NCBI GenBank assembly: GCA_902806105.1
Contig: CADCVI010000227.1
Location: forward strand, 1 to 20,575
Direction: 5' to 3'
Origin: an uncultured Rubrobacteraceae bacterium
GTDB lineage: Bacteria; Actinomycetota; Rubrobacteria; Rubrobacterales; Rubrobacteraceae
Length of the DNA stretch: 20,575 bases
Shown here: in pieces, positions 1-8,619 of the stretch
Layout of the letters: each line of letters opens with the position of its first letter
How positions within the stretch are numbered: the first letter of the stretch is position 1
Program-made: the position numbers and the translations under genes
The notes under the pieces: model-generated
Told to the model about the DNA's origin: nothing
Databases searched by the model: none
The model's input: the letters and a program-made list of their open reading frames with translations, nothing else

Positions 1-106
1 GAAAACGTCCCATGTCGCGCAGCTCGTCCATCTGGTTCAATCGTTTGCTCAAGCGCTCTGCTCCCTGCTCATCGTAGATCGTCCCGGGTACCGAGACCGG
101 TAGCAC
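1..106 (-). CDS. possible 5' portion of an unrecognised gene running off the left edge
   Basis: On the minus strand one frame is open from about position 217 to the window edge, with a GTG at 106-104 as the only plausible start I see. From there it reads VLPVSVPGTIYDEQGAERLS and then a charged, helix-like stretch to the edge. The composition looks like real protein, but there is no clear ribosome binding site, only about 35 codons are visible, and it overlaps the other small frame at 69-224 by 38 bases. It may instead be the frameshifted continuation of that frame. I do not recognise a family. Confidence 0.2.
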   Translation of the reverse strand, partial: MLPVSVPGTIYDEQGAERLSKRLNQMDELRDMGRF

Positions 107-224
107 CGAGTTCGTCCACGTAATCGTCAGCTTCGTCGCTCGTCCCGGATCCCGAGCACGAGACGAAGAGCCGGGTCGAGGGCTCCGGCCCGTGCCCCGT
201 CTCGCGGTCCCGCAGGGTCACCAT
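69..224 (-). CDS. small hypothetical protein, 51 aa
   Basis: The ATG at 224-222 is preceded on the minus strand by GGAGGAGGT with eight bases of spacing, one of the strongest ribosome binding sites in the window, and this is the main reason to list it. The product is 51 residues, polar, with an acidic segment (DEADDYVDEL) and no signal peptide or membrane segment. It lies 142 bases downstream of the amidase stop, in the same orientation, so it could be the distal gene of that transcript. I do not recognise the sequence. Alternatively the true protein shifts frame near position 107 and continues through the open frame to the left edge. Confidence 0.35.
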   Translation of the reverse strand: MVTLRDRETGHGPEPSTRLFVSCSGSGTSDEADDYVDELGATGLGTRDDLR

Positions 225-366
225 TCTCGCGCACCTCCTCCGCGTAAGGACGCACGCCGCCCCCGGCGGCACGTCTCCCGAACGTATGCCAAAGCTTTGC
301 GACGCCGCCATCGCCTCCATGTTCGCCCCGCTGAGTGGAGGGGCTGCCGCAGACGCCCTGCATCGC

Positions 367-1917
367 TCACGCCGGGCTCGTCGAGCTTTCCGGTGGCGCA
401 AGCGGGGTACGGTATGTCGCCGTTTCTTCGAAGGCACGGGCGGCGCGCAGTATCTTCGCCTCACCCCAGTTCGGACCTATGAGCATCATGCCGATGGGGA
501 GTCCTTCCGAGGTGCCGCAGGGTACGGTCATCGAGGGTAGCCCGGTAACGTCGGGGGCGCAGGTATTGTGCATCATTTCGAGGGCCCTCGTGACCACCTC
601 CTCGCGCGGGGCGTCCGGCGCGGGGAGCGGGGTCGCCTTCATGGGGACGGTCGGCAGGAGCAGGAGATCGTACTGCGCGAGGGAGGCGCCGTAGGCCGCC
701 GAGAGCTTGCGGGAAAGGTTCTGGGCCTTTGCGTAGTAGCGGCCGTGGTAGCGCTCCCGCATGTACCGACCGACGAGCATCGTCAGCTTGACGGTCTCGG
801 GGAGGTCGTCGGCGCGCGTGATCCTGCCTCGCGCGAAGGCGTCGAGAAGCGAGGTCGTGTAGTGTCCCTTCCAGTTCGTGCCCATGGAGTTGCCGTCCAC
901 CATGAGGGCCGTAGCCCCCTCGTTGGCTATACCGTTCCATATGTGGATGCCGTCGCGGTGCAGGGGTACGGAGACCTCCCCGACCTCCGCCCCGAGCTCC
1001 CGGAGGACGTCCGCCGCCTCCCGGACAGAGGCGTCCACGTCCGCCTGCGAGAGCTCCGGCCACCCGAACCCCTCGGAGAGGAGCCCGATCCTCATTCCTT
1101 CCACCCCGTCTTCGAGGCCGGAGAGGTAGTCGTCGGTCCTGGCGCCCGCCTGGCGCGGGTCGAGGCCGTCCTCCCCGGCGATGGCCGAGAGCAAGAGCGC
1201 GACGTCCTCCACCGTCGCCCCGATGGGTCCGACGTGATCCAGCGTCACCTCCACGGGGAAGGCGCCGGTGTAGGGGACGAGGCCGTGGGTGCCCTTCAGG
1301 CCGTAGACGCCGCACCAGGAGGCGGGAATCCGGATAGAACCGCCCTGGTCGCCGCCCATCGCAGCCTCGCACTCCCCGCTCGCCACCAGCGCGGCGCTGC
1401 CGCTGGAGGAGCCGCCAGCCGAGCGGGACGGGTCGTGCGGATTGAGCACTGGCCCGGTATCGCTGGTGTGGCTGCCGCCGGAGAAGCAGAGCGACTCGCA
1501 GACCGCCTTGCCCAGGATCTCGGCGCCCGCGTCGAGGATACGGGTGACGACCGTCGCGTCGGCCTCGGGGACGTAACCTTCGAGCACGGCCGTACCGTTC
1601 ATCATCGGCACCCCGGCGACGCAGACGTTGTCCTTGATGGCCACCCGCTTCCCGGCGAGCGGCCCGTGGCCCGAACCGGGGATCCGGCACTTCCAGTACC
1701 AAGCCCCGAGCGGGTTCTCCTCGGGCTCCGGCCGGTAGGCCCCGGAACGCGGATATTTCACCGCGGGCGCGGGCTCCACGAGCTCATCGAGGCGCCGGTA
1801 GGATGCCATCGTGTCCCCCGCCATACCGTGGAAGGATTCGATGTCGGCGTCGGAGAGGTTCAGGCCGTACGAGGCCGACAGCTCCCGCAACTGCTCCGGC
1901 GTAGGCGGTTTCACCAC
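367..1917 (-). CDS. amidase signature family hydrolase, nitrile-hydratase-associated (Rhodococcus AmdA) type
   Basis: This enzyme hydrolyses carboxylic amides to acid plus ammonia in the cytoplasm. The amidase signature core is complete: the Lys of IKDNV, the cis-Ser in AGGSSSGSAALVA and the nucleophile in GGDQGGSIRIPA. From the GTG at 1917 these fall at about K95, S170 and S194, the same spacing (75 and 24) as K96/S171/S195 of the Rhodococcus enantioselective amidase. The flanking ENPLGAWYWK, GVPMMNGTAVLEG and GLVPYTGAFP also recall that subfamily rather than GatA. The N-terminal alpha-helical extension (PTPEQLRELSASYGL) is typical. The start is GTG at 1917 (or the next GTG, 1914) behind AGGAGG; an in-frame ATG at 1989 would add 24 unconserved residues. 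No nitrile hydratase genes are adjacent. The substrate is unknown. The PRC-barrel gene lies upstream on the same strand across 204 bases. Confidence 0.93.
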   Translation of the reverse strand: MVKPPTPEQLRELSASYGLNLSDADIESFHGMAGDTMASYRRLDELVEPAPAVKYPRSGAYRPEPEENPLGAWYWKCRIPGSGHGPLAGKRVAIKDNVCVAGVPMMNGTAVLEGYVPEADATVVTRILDAGAEILGKAVCESLCFSGGSHTSDTGPVLNPHDPSRSAGGSSSGSAALVASGECEAAMGGDQGGSIRIPASWCGVYGLKGTHGLVPYTGAFPVEVTLDHVGPIGATVEDVALLLSAIAGEDGLDPRQAGARTDDYLSGLEDGVEGMRIGLLSEGFGWPELSQADVDASVREAADVLRELGAEVGEVSVPLHRDGIHIWNGIANEGATALMVDGNSMGTNWKGHYTTSLLDAFARGRITRADDLPETVKLTMLVGRYMRERYHGRYYAKAQNLSRKLSAAYGASLAQYDLLLLPTVPMKATPLPAPDAPREEVVTRALEMMHNTCAPDVTGLPSMTVPCGTSEGLPIGMMLIGPNWGEAKILRAARAFEETATYRTPLAPPESSTSPA

Positions 1918-2066
1918 AACGCGCTCCTCCTGTTCGTCCCGGCGCGTCAGGAGGGCCGGGCAGAGCACGTCCCTGCGTTGGCGGACCATTCCATCGAGCT
2001 CGGAGATCTACGTGATCTTACCGGGTATGAGGCGAACCGCTCCGGCCTCGGCCCCGGGGCACGAAC

Positions 2067-2090
2067 CGGGACCCGCTCTCGCGGGCCCCG
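2067..2090 (-). terminator. candidate hairpin terminator after the PRC-barrel gene
   Basis: Read on the minus strand, this is a 10-bp stem (one G-U pair) closed by a GAGA tetraloop, 32 bases beyond the PRC-barrel stop codon. No T-rich run follows it, so intrinsic termination is likely but not certain. It would separate the PRC-barrel transcript from the amidase gene downstream. Confidence 0.4.
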
Positions 2091-2121
2091 CGCATGCACA
2101 ACAACCTTTCTTCGTTCGGGA

Positions 2122-3180
2122 TCAGGACCCGCGCCGCAGGCGCCGCACCCTCATCCGGCCTTCGCCCTCATTACCTTCGTTACGTTCCGCCTGGTAGCCC
2201 GCCGTAGCGCTCTGGTACTCCTGCATGACGTTGGACTCCTGCGCACCAGACTGCTGGGCACCAGACTGCTGGGCAGCGGGAACCTCGGAGCGCTCGCCGG
2301 TCCCTTCCCGGTCATCCGTCTGGACGCCCTGGTCCTGGCCGCCCTGGTCCTGGCCGCCCTGGTCCTGGCCGCCCTGATCCGCCGCGGGGGCCGACGAGCC
2401 GGAGAAACCGCCGCTGCTCTGGCCGCTTGTCTCGCGGATGGCCGCGCGATAACCCTCCTCGTACCCCTTGCTGTACTGAGCGTCCCCCGTGCCAACGGAC
2501 CCGGCGCCCGTGGCAGCGCCGCTCTGGCTGTCGTCCTGCGAAGACTCCTCACGGTACTCGCCGCCGCCCTGTTCGGACCGGCCCTCATCCTGCGCATAAC
2601 CTTCGCGGTACCCGCCGCTCTCCCGATCGCCGGTCTCGCCCGTCCCACCGGACCTCGTGGCCCCCCCGGCCGCGGCTCCCATGGCGGAGTCCGAGACGTA
2701 GTTCTCGTCGTTTCGGTACTCCTCCTGCCCAACGGGCTCCCTGTACCGGCCGCCGCCCGTATCCTGGTCCTCCCCGCGCATGGTGGTCTCTCCGGTCGCC
2801 GTTCCCGCTGCTCCCGTGGTCTGGTCGTACGAGCCGCTCGCGGCAGAACCACCCATGAGACCGAAGTGGCTCCGGATCCTATCCTCGAACGCCAGGTTGA
2901 TATCGCCGTCGTCGCTGTAGTGGGGGGCGTCCTTCACGCGATCCTTCGACTCGGACACCTCGATGGCGCGGTCCTGCTCGTTGACCCGGGCGATCTCCAT
3001 CGGGATCAGGGTGGTCCCGGACATCCCGAAGAGGCCCATCTTGACCCCTATGTACTCCTCGCGGTCATTCTCGTCGACGAAGAGATCGTCGACCTTACCG
3101 ATCTTGCCGCCGTCCCTGTCGTAGACGGTGTAGCCCTCGTACTTCTCTTCGAGCTCGCGCAGACGATCTTCACTGGCCAT
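2122..3180 (-). CDS. PRC-barrel domain protein with long disordered tail, probable stress protein
   Basis: The 352-residue product begins with a short helix and then a PRC-barrel fold at about residues 14-88 (GYTVYDRDGGKIGKVDDLFV, then YIGVKMGLFG and TTLIPMEIARV). A short helical segment (INLAFEDRIRSHFGL) ends near residue 108. The remaining 240 residues are low-complexity, rich in Gly, Ser, Gln, Asp and Glu, with GGQDQ and QQSGA repeats, and are predicted disordered. PRC barrels with hydrophilic tails are common in stress-tolerant actinobacteria, but a molecular function is not established. The start is the ATG at 3180, preceded by AAAGGAGA; an upstream in-frame ATG (3246) lies above the candidate transcription start. 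A sigma-B-like promoter sits 39 bases upstream. The gene is divergent from the FGGY kinase. There is no signal peptide. Confidence 0.86.
   Translation of the reverse strand: MASEDRLRELEEKYEGYTVYDRDGGKIGKVDDLFVDENDREEYIGVKMGLFGMSGTTLIPMEIARVNEQDRAIEVSESKDRVKDAPHYSDDGDINLAFEDRIRSHFGLMGGSAASGSYDQTTGAAGTATGETTMRGEDQDTGGGRYREPVGQEEYRNDENYVSDSAMGAAAGGATRSGGTGETGDRESGGYREGYAQDEGRSEQGGGEYREESSQDDSQSGAATGAGSVGTGDAQYSKGYEEGYRAAIRETSGQSSGGFSGSSAPAADQGGQDQGGQDQGGQDQGVQTDDREGTGERSEVPAAQQSGAQQSGAQESNVMQEYQSATAGYQAERNEGNEGEGRMRVRRLRRGS
2243..2272 (-). repeat. 15-bp tandem repeat, two copies, in the PRC-barrel tail
   Basis: Two perfect copies of gcaccagactgctgg stand head to tail. In the gene they encode the QQSGA repeats of the disordered C-terminal region. 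The unit is a multiple of three, so copy changes keep the frame. Confidence 0.85.
2326..2370 (-). repeat. 15-bp tandem repeat, three copies, in the PRC-barrel tail
   Basis: Three perfect copies of gccctggtcctggcc are followed by a degenerate partial copy. They encode the GGQDQ repeats of the disordered tail. This is a second, unrelated 15-bp unit within 100 bases of the first, so the tail has grown by more than one slippage or recombination event. Confidence 0.9.
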
Positions 3181-3218
3181 GGTCTCTCCTTTTTGCGTCC
3201 CTATCCCTGTTTCTGGCC

Positions 3219-3244
3219 GTACCCCGTCTCCGGAGCACGAAAAC
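3219..3244 (-). promoter_or_regulatory. sigma-B/sigma-F-like promoter for the PRC-barrel gene
   Basis: On the minus strand GTTTTC and GGGTAC are separated by 14 bases, matching the general-stress promoter pattern of Gram-positive bacteria (GTTT, 12-16 bases, GGGTAT or GGGTAC). Transcription would begin near 3212, leaving a leader of about 30 bases that contains the AAAGGAGA ribosome site before the ATG at 3180. The match is by eye and has not been scored against a genome background. Confidence 0.5.
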
Positions 3245-3374
3245 ATACGCCGCGAGGGACCGCGACGGAGGCCGGAGGGAGGCGAAAGCTTTATATTTCG
3301 ACGTTACCCGTAGCGGGAGGCGCATAGCTTGCGCGGGCGTACCGGTAGTGGCCTATGGGAGGCTTTTCTAGACC

Positions 3375-4862
3375 GTGTCATCTTTAGGGAACATCCTCTC
3401 CATAGACATCGGTTCGTCCTCCGTCCGCTGCTCCGTCTACGACGAGGCCGGGGCTCCCATGGAGGACACGGCATCTGCCCATCGCCACGCCTTCGAGCGC
3501 GGCCCGGACGGCACGGCGATCCTGAAAGCGGAGGATCTCTCGGGCCTCGTCTACCGGACCATCGACGAGACGCTGGAGAAGGCCAGACGGGCCGGCATCG
3601 ACATCTCGGCCGTCGCCACGAGCGCCTTCTGGCACGGCCTCCTCGGCGTCGACGCTCGCGGGCGCCCCACGACGCCTATCTTCACCTGGGCCGACCGCCG
3701 CGCGGCCGGTGAGGCCCGTGAGTTGAGACGGCGTCTGGACGAGAAGGCCGTACACCGCAGGACCGGCGCCGTCCTCCACTCCAGCTTCTGGCCCGCCAAG
3801 CTCCTGTGGTTGAGCCGGACCTACCCGGAGGAGTTCTCCCGGACCACGCGTTTCCTCTCCCCCGACGAATACTTGCAGCGGGAGCTTTTCGGGGAAGCGA
3901 GGGTCGGCACCTCGATGGCCTCCGGGACCGGCCTCTTCGATCAGAACCGCCGTACGTGGGACGAGGATCTGCTGGCGGAGCTGCCGATCGACGGGAGCAG
4001 GCTCTCCCCCATCTCCGACGAGCCGCTCGGGGGTACCGTCGGCGCGTGGGCGAGGCGGTGGCCCGTGTTGCGGGACGTTCCCTGGTTCCCCGGGGCCGGA
4101 GACGGAGCGTGCTCGAACGTCGGGAGCGGCTGCACGGACACGGAGCGGCTCGCCGTCATGGTCGGGACGAGCGGGGCGATGCGAATCCTCTGGGAGGCGG
4201 ACTCCGCCGAGGTCCCCGAGGGCCTCTGGTGCTACCGGGCAGACGCTCGAAGGTTCGTCGCGGGCGGCGCGCTCTCCGACGGCGGCAACCTTATCGAGTG
4301 GCTCAGGGAGACGCTGCGCCTGCCCGATGAGGCGGAGACAGAGTTCCAGCTCTCGCGCATGGAGCCAGATGCCCACGGCCTCACCCTTCTCCCGCTCCTG
4401 GCCGGAGAACGAGGTCCCAACTGGGCCGACCAGGCGAACGGGACCGTCGCAGGTCTCTCCCTGAGCACCCGCCCTGTCGAGATCCTGCGCGCGGCAATGG
4501 AGGCCGTCGCCCTCCGCTTCGCCCTCATCGCCGAGAGGTTGGACGCCGCCTTCCCCGAGGGGACTAAAGGCAGGCAGGTCGTCGCCACCGGGGGCGGACT
4601 GCTCAACTCCCCCACATGGGTCCAGATCATGGCCGACGCCCTCGGCCGGCCCGTGACGGTCTCCGGGGTGAAGGAGGCCTCCAGCAGGGGAGCCGCCCTC
4701 CTCGCGGCCGAGGCCCTGGGTGGGCAGAAGATAGGGGAGGTCGAGGCGCCGCTGGGAGAGACCTACCATCCCGCAGAGGGTCGATACGAGATATACCAGC
4801 AAGCCCTGGAGCGACAGAGGAGTCTCTACGGCGCGCTGATGGAGCGCGAGGCGGAAGCGTAA
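3375..4862 (+). CDS. FGGY-family carbohydrate kinase, gluconokinase-like
   Basis: This 495-residue protein has the usual FGGY length and two-domain actin-like ATPase fold. It would phosphorylate a sugar or sugar acid with ATP in the cytoplasm. The N-terminal phosphate loop is ILSIDIGSSSVRCSVYD (residues 7-23). The stretch TPIFTWADRRA (100-110) is close to the gluconokinase version of the first FGGY signature. The catalytic base is probably D243 in GAGDGACSNVG, and the adenine-binding C-terminal motif VATGGGLLNSPTW followed by EASSRGAALLA is intact. Gluconate is the best guess for substrate, but no gluconate permease or Entner-Doudoroff gene lies nearby, so this rests on subfamily resemblance. 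The start is GTG at 3375; the GGGAGG 12 bases upstream is somewhat far. No terminator is apparent before the regulator remnant that begins some 20 bases after the stop. Confidence 0.9.
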   Translation: MSSLGNILSIDIGSSSVRCSVYDEAGAPMEDTASAHRHAFERGPDGTAILKAEDLSGLVYRTIDETLEKARRAGIDISAVATSAFWHGLLGVDARGRPTTPIFTWADRRAAGEARELRRRLDEKAVHRRTGAVLHSSFWPAKLLWLSRTYPEEFSRTTRFLSPDEYLQRELFGEARVGTSMASGTGLFDQNRRTWDEDLLAELPIDGSRLSPISDEPLGGTVGAWARRWPVLRDVPWFPGAGDGACSNVGSGCTDTERLAVMVGTSGAMRILWEADSAEVPEGLWCYRADARRFVAGGALSDGGNLIEWLRETLRLPDEAETEFQLSRMEPDAHGLTLLPLLAGERGPNWADQANGTVAGLSLSTRPVEILRAAMEAVALRFALIAERLDAAFPEGTKGRQVVATGGGLLNSPTWVQIMADALGRPVTVSGVKEASSRGAALLAAEALGGQKIGEVEAPLGETYHPAEGRYEIYQQALERQRSLYGALMEREAEA

Positions 4863-4880
4863 ACCACCCCCGGCGAGGTC

Positions 4881-5490
<610 letters not shown>

Positions 5491-5684
5491 GGCAGATTCG
5501 CCGGGCGCCCCGCCAGGCGAGGGCGGGACGGTAGCAGATTGCGGGTTCGCGGGAGCCCGGCACGCATCACGATGAAGGAGCTCGCCGGTCGCGCTGTACG
5601 GTCTTCCGCGCATCACGATTTTCTCGCCCCTTCTTCACGCTAAGATGCCAACTCCTGGCGGAGTACAGAGAGGGAGCACGGTTT

Positions 5685-7643
5685 TTGCGCTTGGGTGCCG
5701 AGGGGTCGGAGGGACGGGGGGAAGGTTCTCGGACGGCTGCCGCGAGAATCTCTCAACCGTCCGTCAGATCCGAGCAGTTGCTCCGGTTCCTCGCCTGGCT
5801 GATCCCCGTCGTCCTCATTTTTGCGGCCCTTGAGATCGCCGCCTTCGCCTGGTTCCGCGACGTGGGGTCGGGGGTGGCCGGGGGGACGCTCTCCGTCTAC
5901 GGGCTCTCCCTGTTCTCGGCGCGCCTCCTTGCGAACCGCGGCCGGCGCGGCGGGGCATTGCTCGTCATCTGCTCCGGTTTTTTGGTAGCGGCCCTCGTCG
6001 TCGTCGTGGCCCAGCCGACCCTGGTCCCGGTCCTTATACTGGCCCCCCTCCTCGCTGTCGGCCTGGCCCTCCCCCACGCGACCGAGCGCACCCTGCGCAC
6101 CCTGTTCGTCGCGGCTTGGGCGGTGGCGGTCCTCGTCGCCGTGCTCGGCGAGGTCGTCCCCGCCGGCTCGGTCTTGCCGGCCTGGTACGAGTCGGGCTTC
6201 CGCCTCGCCTCGCTCGCAACCGCGGTCGCCATCGTCCTCCTGCTCTTGTGGCAGTTTCGAAAACGCCTGGTAGGAGCGTTGGCGCAGGCGCGTGAGGCCG
6301 AGGAGCGCGCCGTGCGGGACGCAACCCACGACCACCTGACCGGTCTCCCGAACCGCGCGCTCCTACTGGAACGTCTGCGTCTGATGCTCGAGCGCGCGGG
6401 CAAGGACGAAACGTACCTCTTCGCCGTGCTCTTCCTCGACCTCGATCGCTTCAAGAACGTAAACGACTCCCTGGGGCACACCATCGGTGACGAGCTGCTC
6501 GTCGAGATTGCGAAGAGGCTCCGGGCCTGCGTGCATCCTGCCGACGTAGTCGCGCGCCTCGGCGGGGACGAGTTCGTGGTCCTTCTGGAGGGCATAGGGG
6601 AGATCGAGGACGCGTCGCGCGTAGCCGAACGCCTTCAGGCGAGCCTGAAGGCCCCGGTCGTCCTGCAAAGCCAGGAGCTCTACACCACGGCGAGCATCGG
6701 GATCGTCGGGGGATCCCGGGCCTACCTCCGCCCGGAGGACCTGCTGCGCGACGCCGACACGGCCATGTACCAGGCCAAGGAGGGAGGGAAAAACCGCTAC
6801 GAGGTCTTCGGCGAAGAGATGCGAGACAGGGCCGTGAGGCTCCTCAGCCTGGAGACGGCCCTCCGGCGCGCCGTGGAGCGGGAGGAGTTCTCCGTCGACT
6901 ACCAGCCCATCGTCTCGCTCAAGAGCGGGAACATCGTCGGCCTGGAGGCGCTTGTGCGCTGGGAGCATCCCGAGCGGGGCACGTTGTCCCCCATCGAGTT
7001 CATCCCGCTCGCCGAGGAGACCGAGCTTATCGTCCCCATCGGCCTGTTCGTACTCCGGGAGGCCTGCCTGAGGACGAGCATCTGGAGGATGAGGTTCCCC
7101 GACCACCGGCCGTTTAGCGTCAACGTCAACCTCTCGGTGGCCCAACTCGCCCGGCCCGATCTTGCCGACCGGGTCGGGCGGATCTTGCGGGAGACGGGTC
7201 TCCACGGACGCTATCTGCGCCTGGAAGTCACCGAGAGCGCCATAATGCGCGACGCGGCCCTCGCCGAGGAGGCGCTCGCCCGCCTCAGGGACCTCGGCGT
7301 CCGGGTGCACATCGACGATTTCGGCACCGGCTACTCCTCCCTCGGCCTCCTTCACCGCTTCCCGGTCGACGCCCTCAAGATCGACCGCTCGTTCGTGCAG
7401 GGGATGGACGCGGGGACGAGACGCGCGGAGAACGCGCAGATCGTCCAGACCATCCTGACCCTCGCGCACGGTCTCGGTGTGGACGTGGTCGCCGAAGGGG
7501 TCGATACCGCCGAGAGCTTGAGGCGCGTCACGGAGATGGGCTGCGACCTCGGGCAGGGGTACTGGTTCTCGAAGCCCCAGGACGCAAGCGCCGCGGAGCT
7601 GCTCATCGCCTCCGAACCCCGGTGGCAAGATCGCTCGCCGTAG
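5685..7643 (+). CDS. membrane-bound GGDEF-EAL cyclic di-GMP turnover protein
   Basis: This 652-residue protein starts with about six hydrophobic segments (roughly residues 33-56, 64-84, 90-109, 112-130, 138-158 and 173-192), then a short coiled linker. A GGDEF domain (about 210-375) keeps the full motif at 293-297 and FLDLDRFKNVNDSLGH (250-265), so diguanylate cyclase activity is possible. The RxxD inhibitory site is missing: HPAD stands where it should be. The EAL domain (about 387-640) has EAL at 421-423, NVNLS, EVTES, IDDFGTGYSSL (543-553), LKIDRSF and VVAEGVD, so phosphodiesterase residues look complete. The membrane part is an unassigned sensor. The start is TTG at 5685 with AGGGAG eight bases upstream. 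The 3' end overlaps the convergent terpene synthase by 41 bases. Which activity dominates in vivo cannot be told from sequence. Confidence 0.93.
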   Translation: MRLGAEGSEGRGEGSRTAAARISQPSVRSEQLLRFLAWLIPVVLIFAALEIAAFAWFRDVGSGVAGGTLSVYGLSLFSARLLANRGRRGGALLVICSGFLVAALVVVVAQPTLVPVLILAPLLAVGLALPHATERTLRTLFVAAWAVAVLVAVLGEVVPAGSVLPAWYESGFRLASLATAVAIVLLLLWQFRKRLVGALAQAREAEERAVRDATHDHLTGLPNRALLLERLRLMLERAGKDETYLFAVLFLDLDRFKNVNDSLGHTIGDELLVEIAKRLRACVHPADVVARLGGDEFVVLLEGIGEIEDASRVAERLQASLKAPVVLQSQELYTTASIGIVGGSRAYLRPEDLLRDADTAMYQAKEGGKNRYEVFGEEMRDRAVRLLSLETALRRAVEREEFSVDYQPIVSLKSGNIVGLEALVRWEHPERGTLSPIEFIPLAEETELIVPIGLFVLREACLRTSIWRMRFPDHRPFSVNVNLSVAQLARPDLADRVGRILRETGLHGRYLRLEVTESAIMRDAALAEEALARLRDLGVRVHIDDFGTGYSSLGLLHRFPVDALKIDRSFVQGMDAGTRRAENAQIVQTILTLAHGLGVDVVAEGVDTAESLRRVTEMGCDLGQGYWFSKPQDASAAELLIASEPRWQDRSP

Positions 7644-8619
7644 TCGCCGGGGCCTGACCCGCCGTCACGCGGTAGCGGCCGGACTCGCGGGACCAGTCGA
7701 GCACCCCCCGCATCCGGGCCCGCAGGGAAGTGGCGTAGCGCTCGAGCCTGGCGTCGATGGACGGCCCGAACCGGGGGAGGCGCCCCGACAGTTCGACGAA
7801 GGCGTCTACCTCGGCATCGTGCATCCCAACGGCACGGTCCAGGGCCTCCTGCAAGCCCAACCCGTGGGCCTCCCGCAACACCACGACGAGGTTGTTGACC
7901 TCGCTGTGGCGAAGCTCCTTCTCCAGGGATAGGACGTCGTTCGCCCAACAAACCACGTTGTGCGAAGCGTCCGTCAATCGCCTGACGGTGCGGTGATCCC
8001 GCACCTCCTGGGGAAGGTGGGCGCCCTCGACGATCTCGACGATCTCGGTGACGATGGAGAGCCCGCCCGTGAGGGGACGCATCCTGGCGTAGGCTTCGGG
8101 GGTGGGCACCTTTCCGCGGCGGCGGTTGTCCGCCTCCCAGAGGGTCGCCTCCAGGTGCTCCCCGACGGCCCGGATCAGCCGGCGCATCCAGACCTCGGAG
8201 AGTTCGTTCTCGCGCAGGCGTGCGCGCAGGCGGCAGGAGAGATCGTGCAGGGCCCGAGCCAGCGGGATGTCGGAGGCCGTCGGCTCGCCCCCCTCCAGGA
8301 TATCCAGGAAACGGGCGTCGATCTCCGACAGCTCGCCAGGCCGCCTGCCGACCTCGGCCTCGTCCCTCATGTCGTCCTGAAGGAAGAGCCACGCGTACCA
8401 GTCGGAGATGATCCTGAGGTCCCTCAGCGAGGATTCGGGATGGGTCCGGGCGACGAGCCTGCCGAGACCGGTGGCCTCGAAGACCCGGCGAGCCTTGGCC
8501 CCGGGAAGGAGACCGTGGCTCCTGGCCCACTCGGCGGTGCCCCGGTGGACCTCTTCGGCGTGCTGGCTTATGGCGGGCGGGAACGGGTAGCGCAATTCGC
8601 GCGTGGTCAACTGCTCCAT
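7603..8619 (-). CDS. class I bacterial terpene synthase (cyclase), probably sesquiterpene
   Basis: This enzyme would ionise and cyclise a prenyl diphosphate, most likely farnesyl diphosphate, with magnesium. All hallmarks are present in 338 residues: the aspartate-rich motif DDMRDE at 82-87; the NSE triad NDVLSLEKE at 227-235; the diphosphate sensor R181, exactly 46 residues before N227 as in pentalenene and selinadiene synthases; Gly at the effector position 185; and the C-terminal pair R315-Y316. Length is normal for a single-domain enzyme, unlike two-domain geosmin synthase. The product cannot be predicted. No P450, methyltransferase or prenyl transferase lies beside it, so it appears as an orphan. 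The start is ATG at 8619 behind GAGGAAAGGA. It is convergent with the GGDEF-EAL gene, overlapping its last 41 bases, and divergent from the broken protease. Confidence 0.92.
   Translation of the reverse strand: MEQLTTRELRYPFPPAISQHAEEVHRGTAEWARSHGLLPGAKARRVFEATGLGRLVARTHPESSLRDLRIISDWYAWLFLQDDMRDEAEVGRRPGELSEIDARFLDILEGGEPTASDIPLARALHDLSCRLRARLRENELSEVWMRRLIRAVGEHLEATLWEADNRRRGKVPTPEAYARMRPLTGGLSIVTEIVEIVEGAHLPQEVRDHRTVRRLTDASHNVVCWANDVLSLEKELRHSEVNNLVVVLREAHGLGLQEALDRAVGMHDAEVDAFVELSGRLPRFGPSIDARLERYATSLRARMRGVLDWSRESGRYRVTAGQAPATTASDLATGVRRR

Noticed and set aside
568..3327. 919-codon open frame on the plus strand across the amidase and PRC-barrel genes
   Set aside because: It is antisense to two well-supported genes, arises from high GC at third positions and has no recognisable domain.
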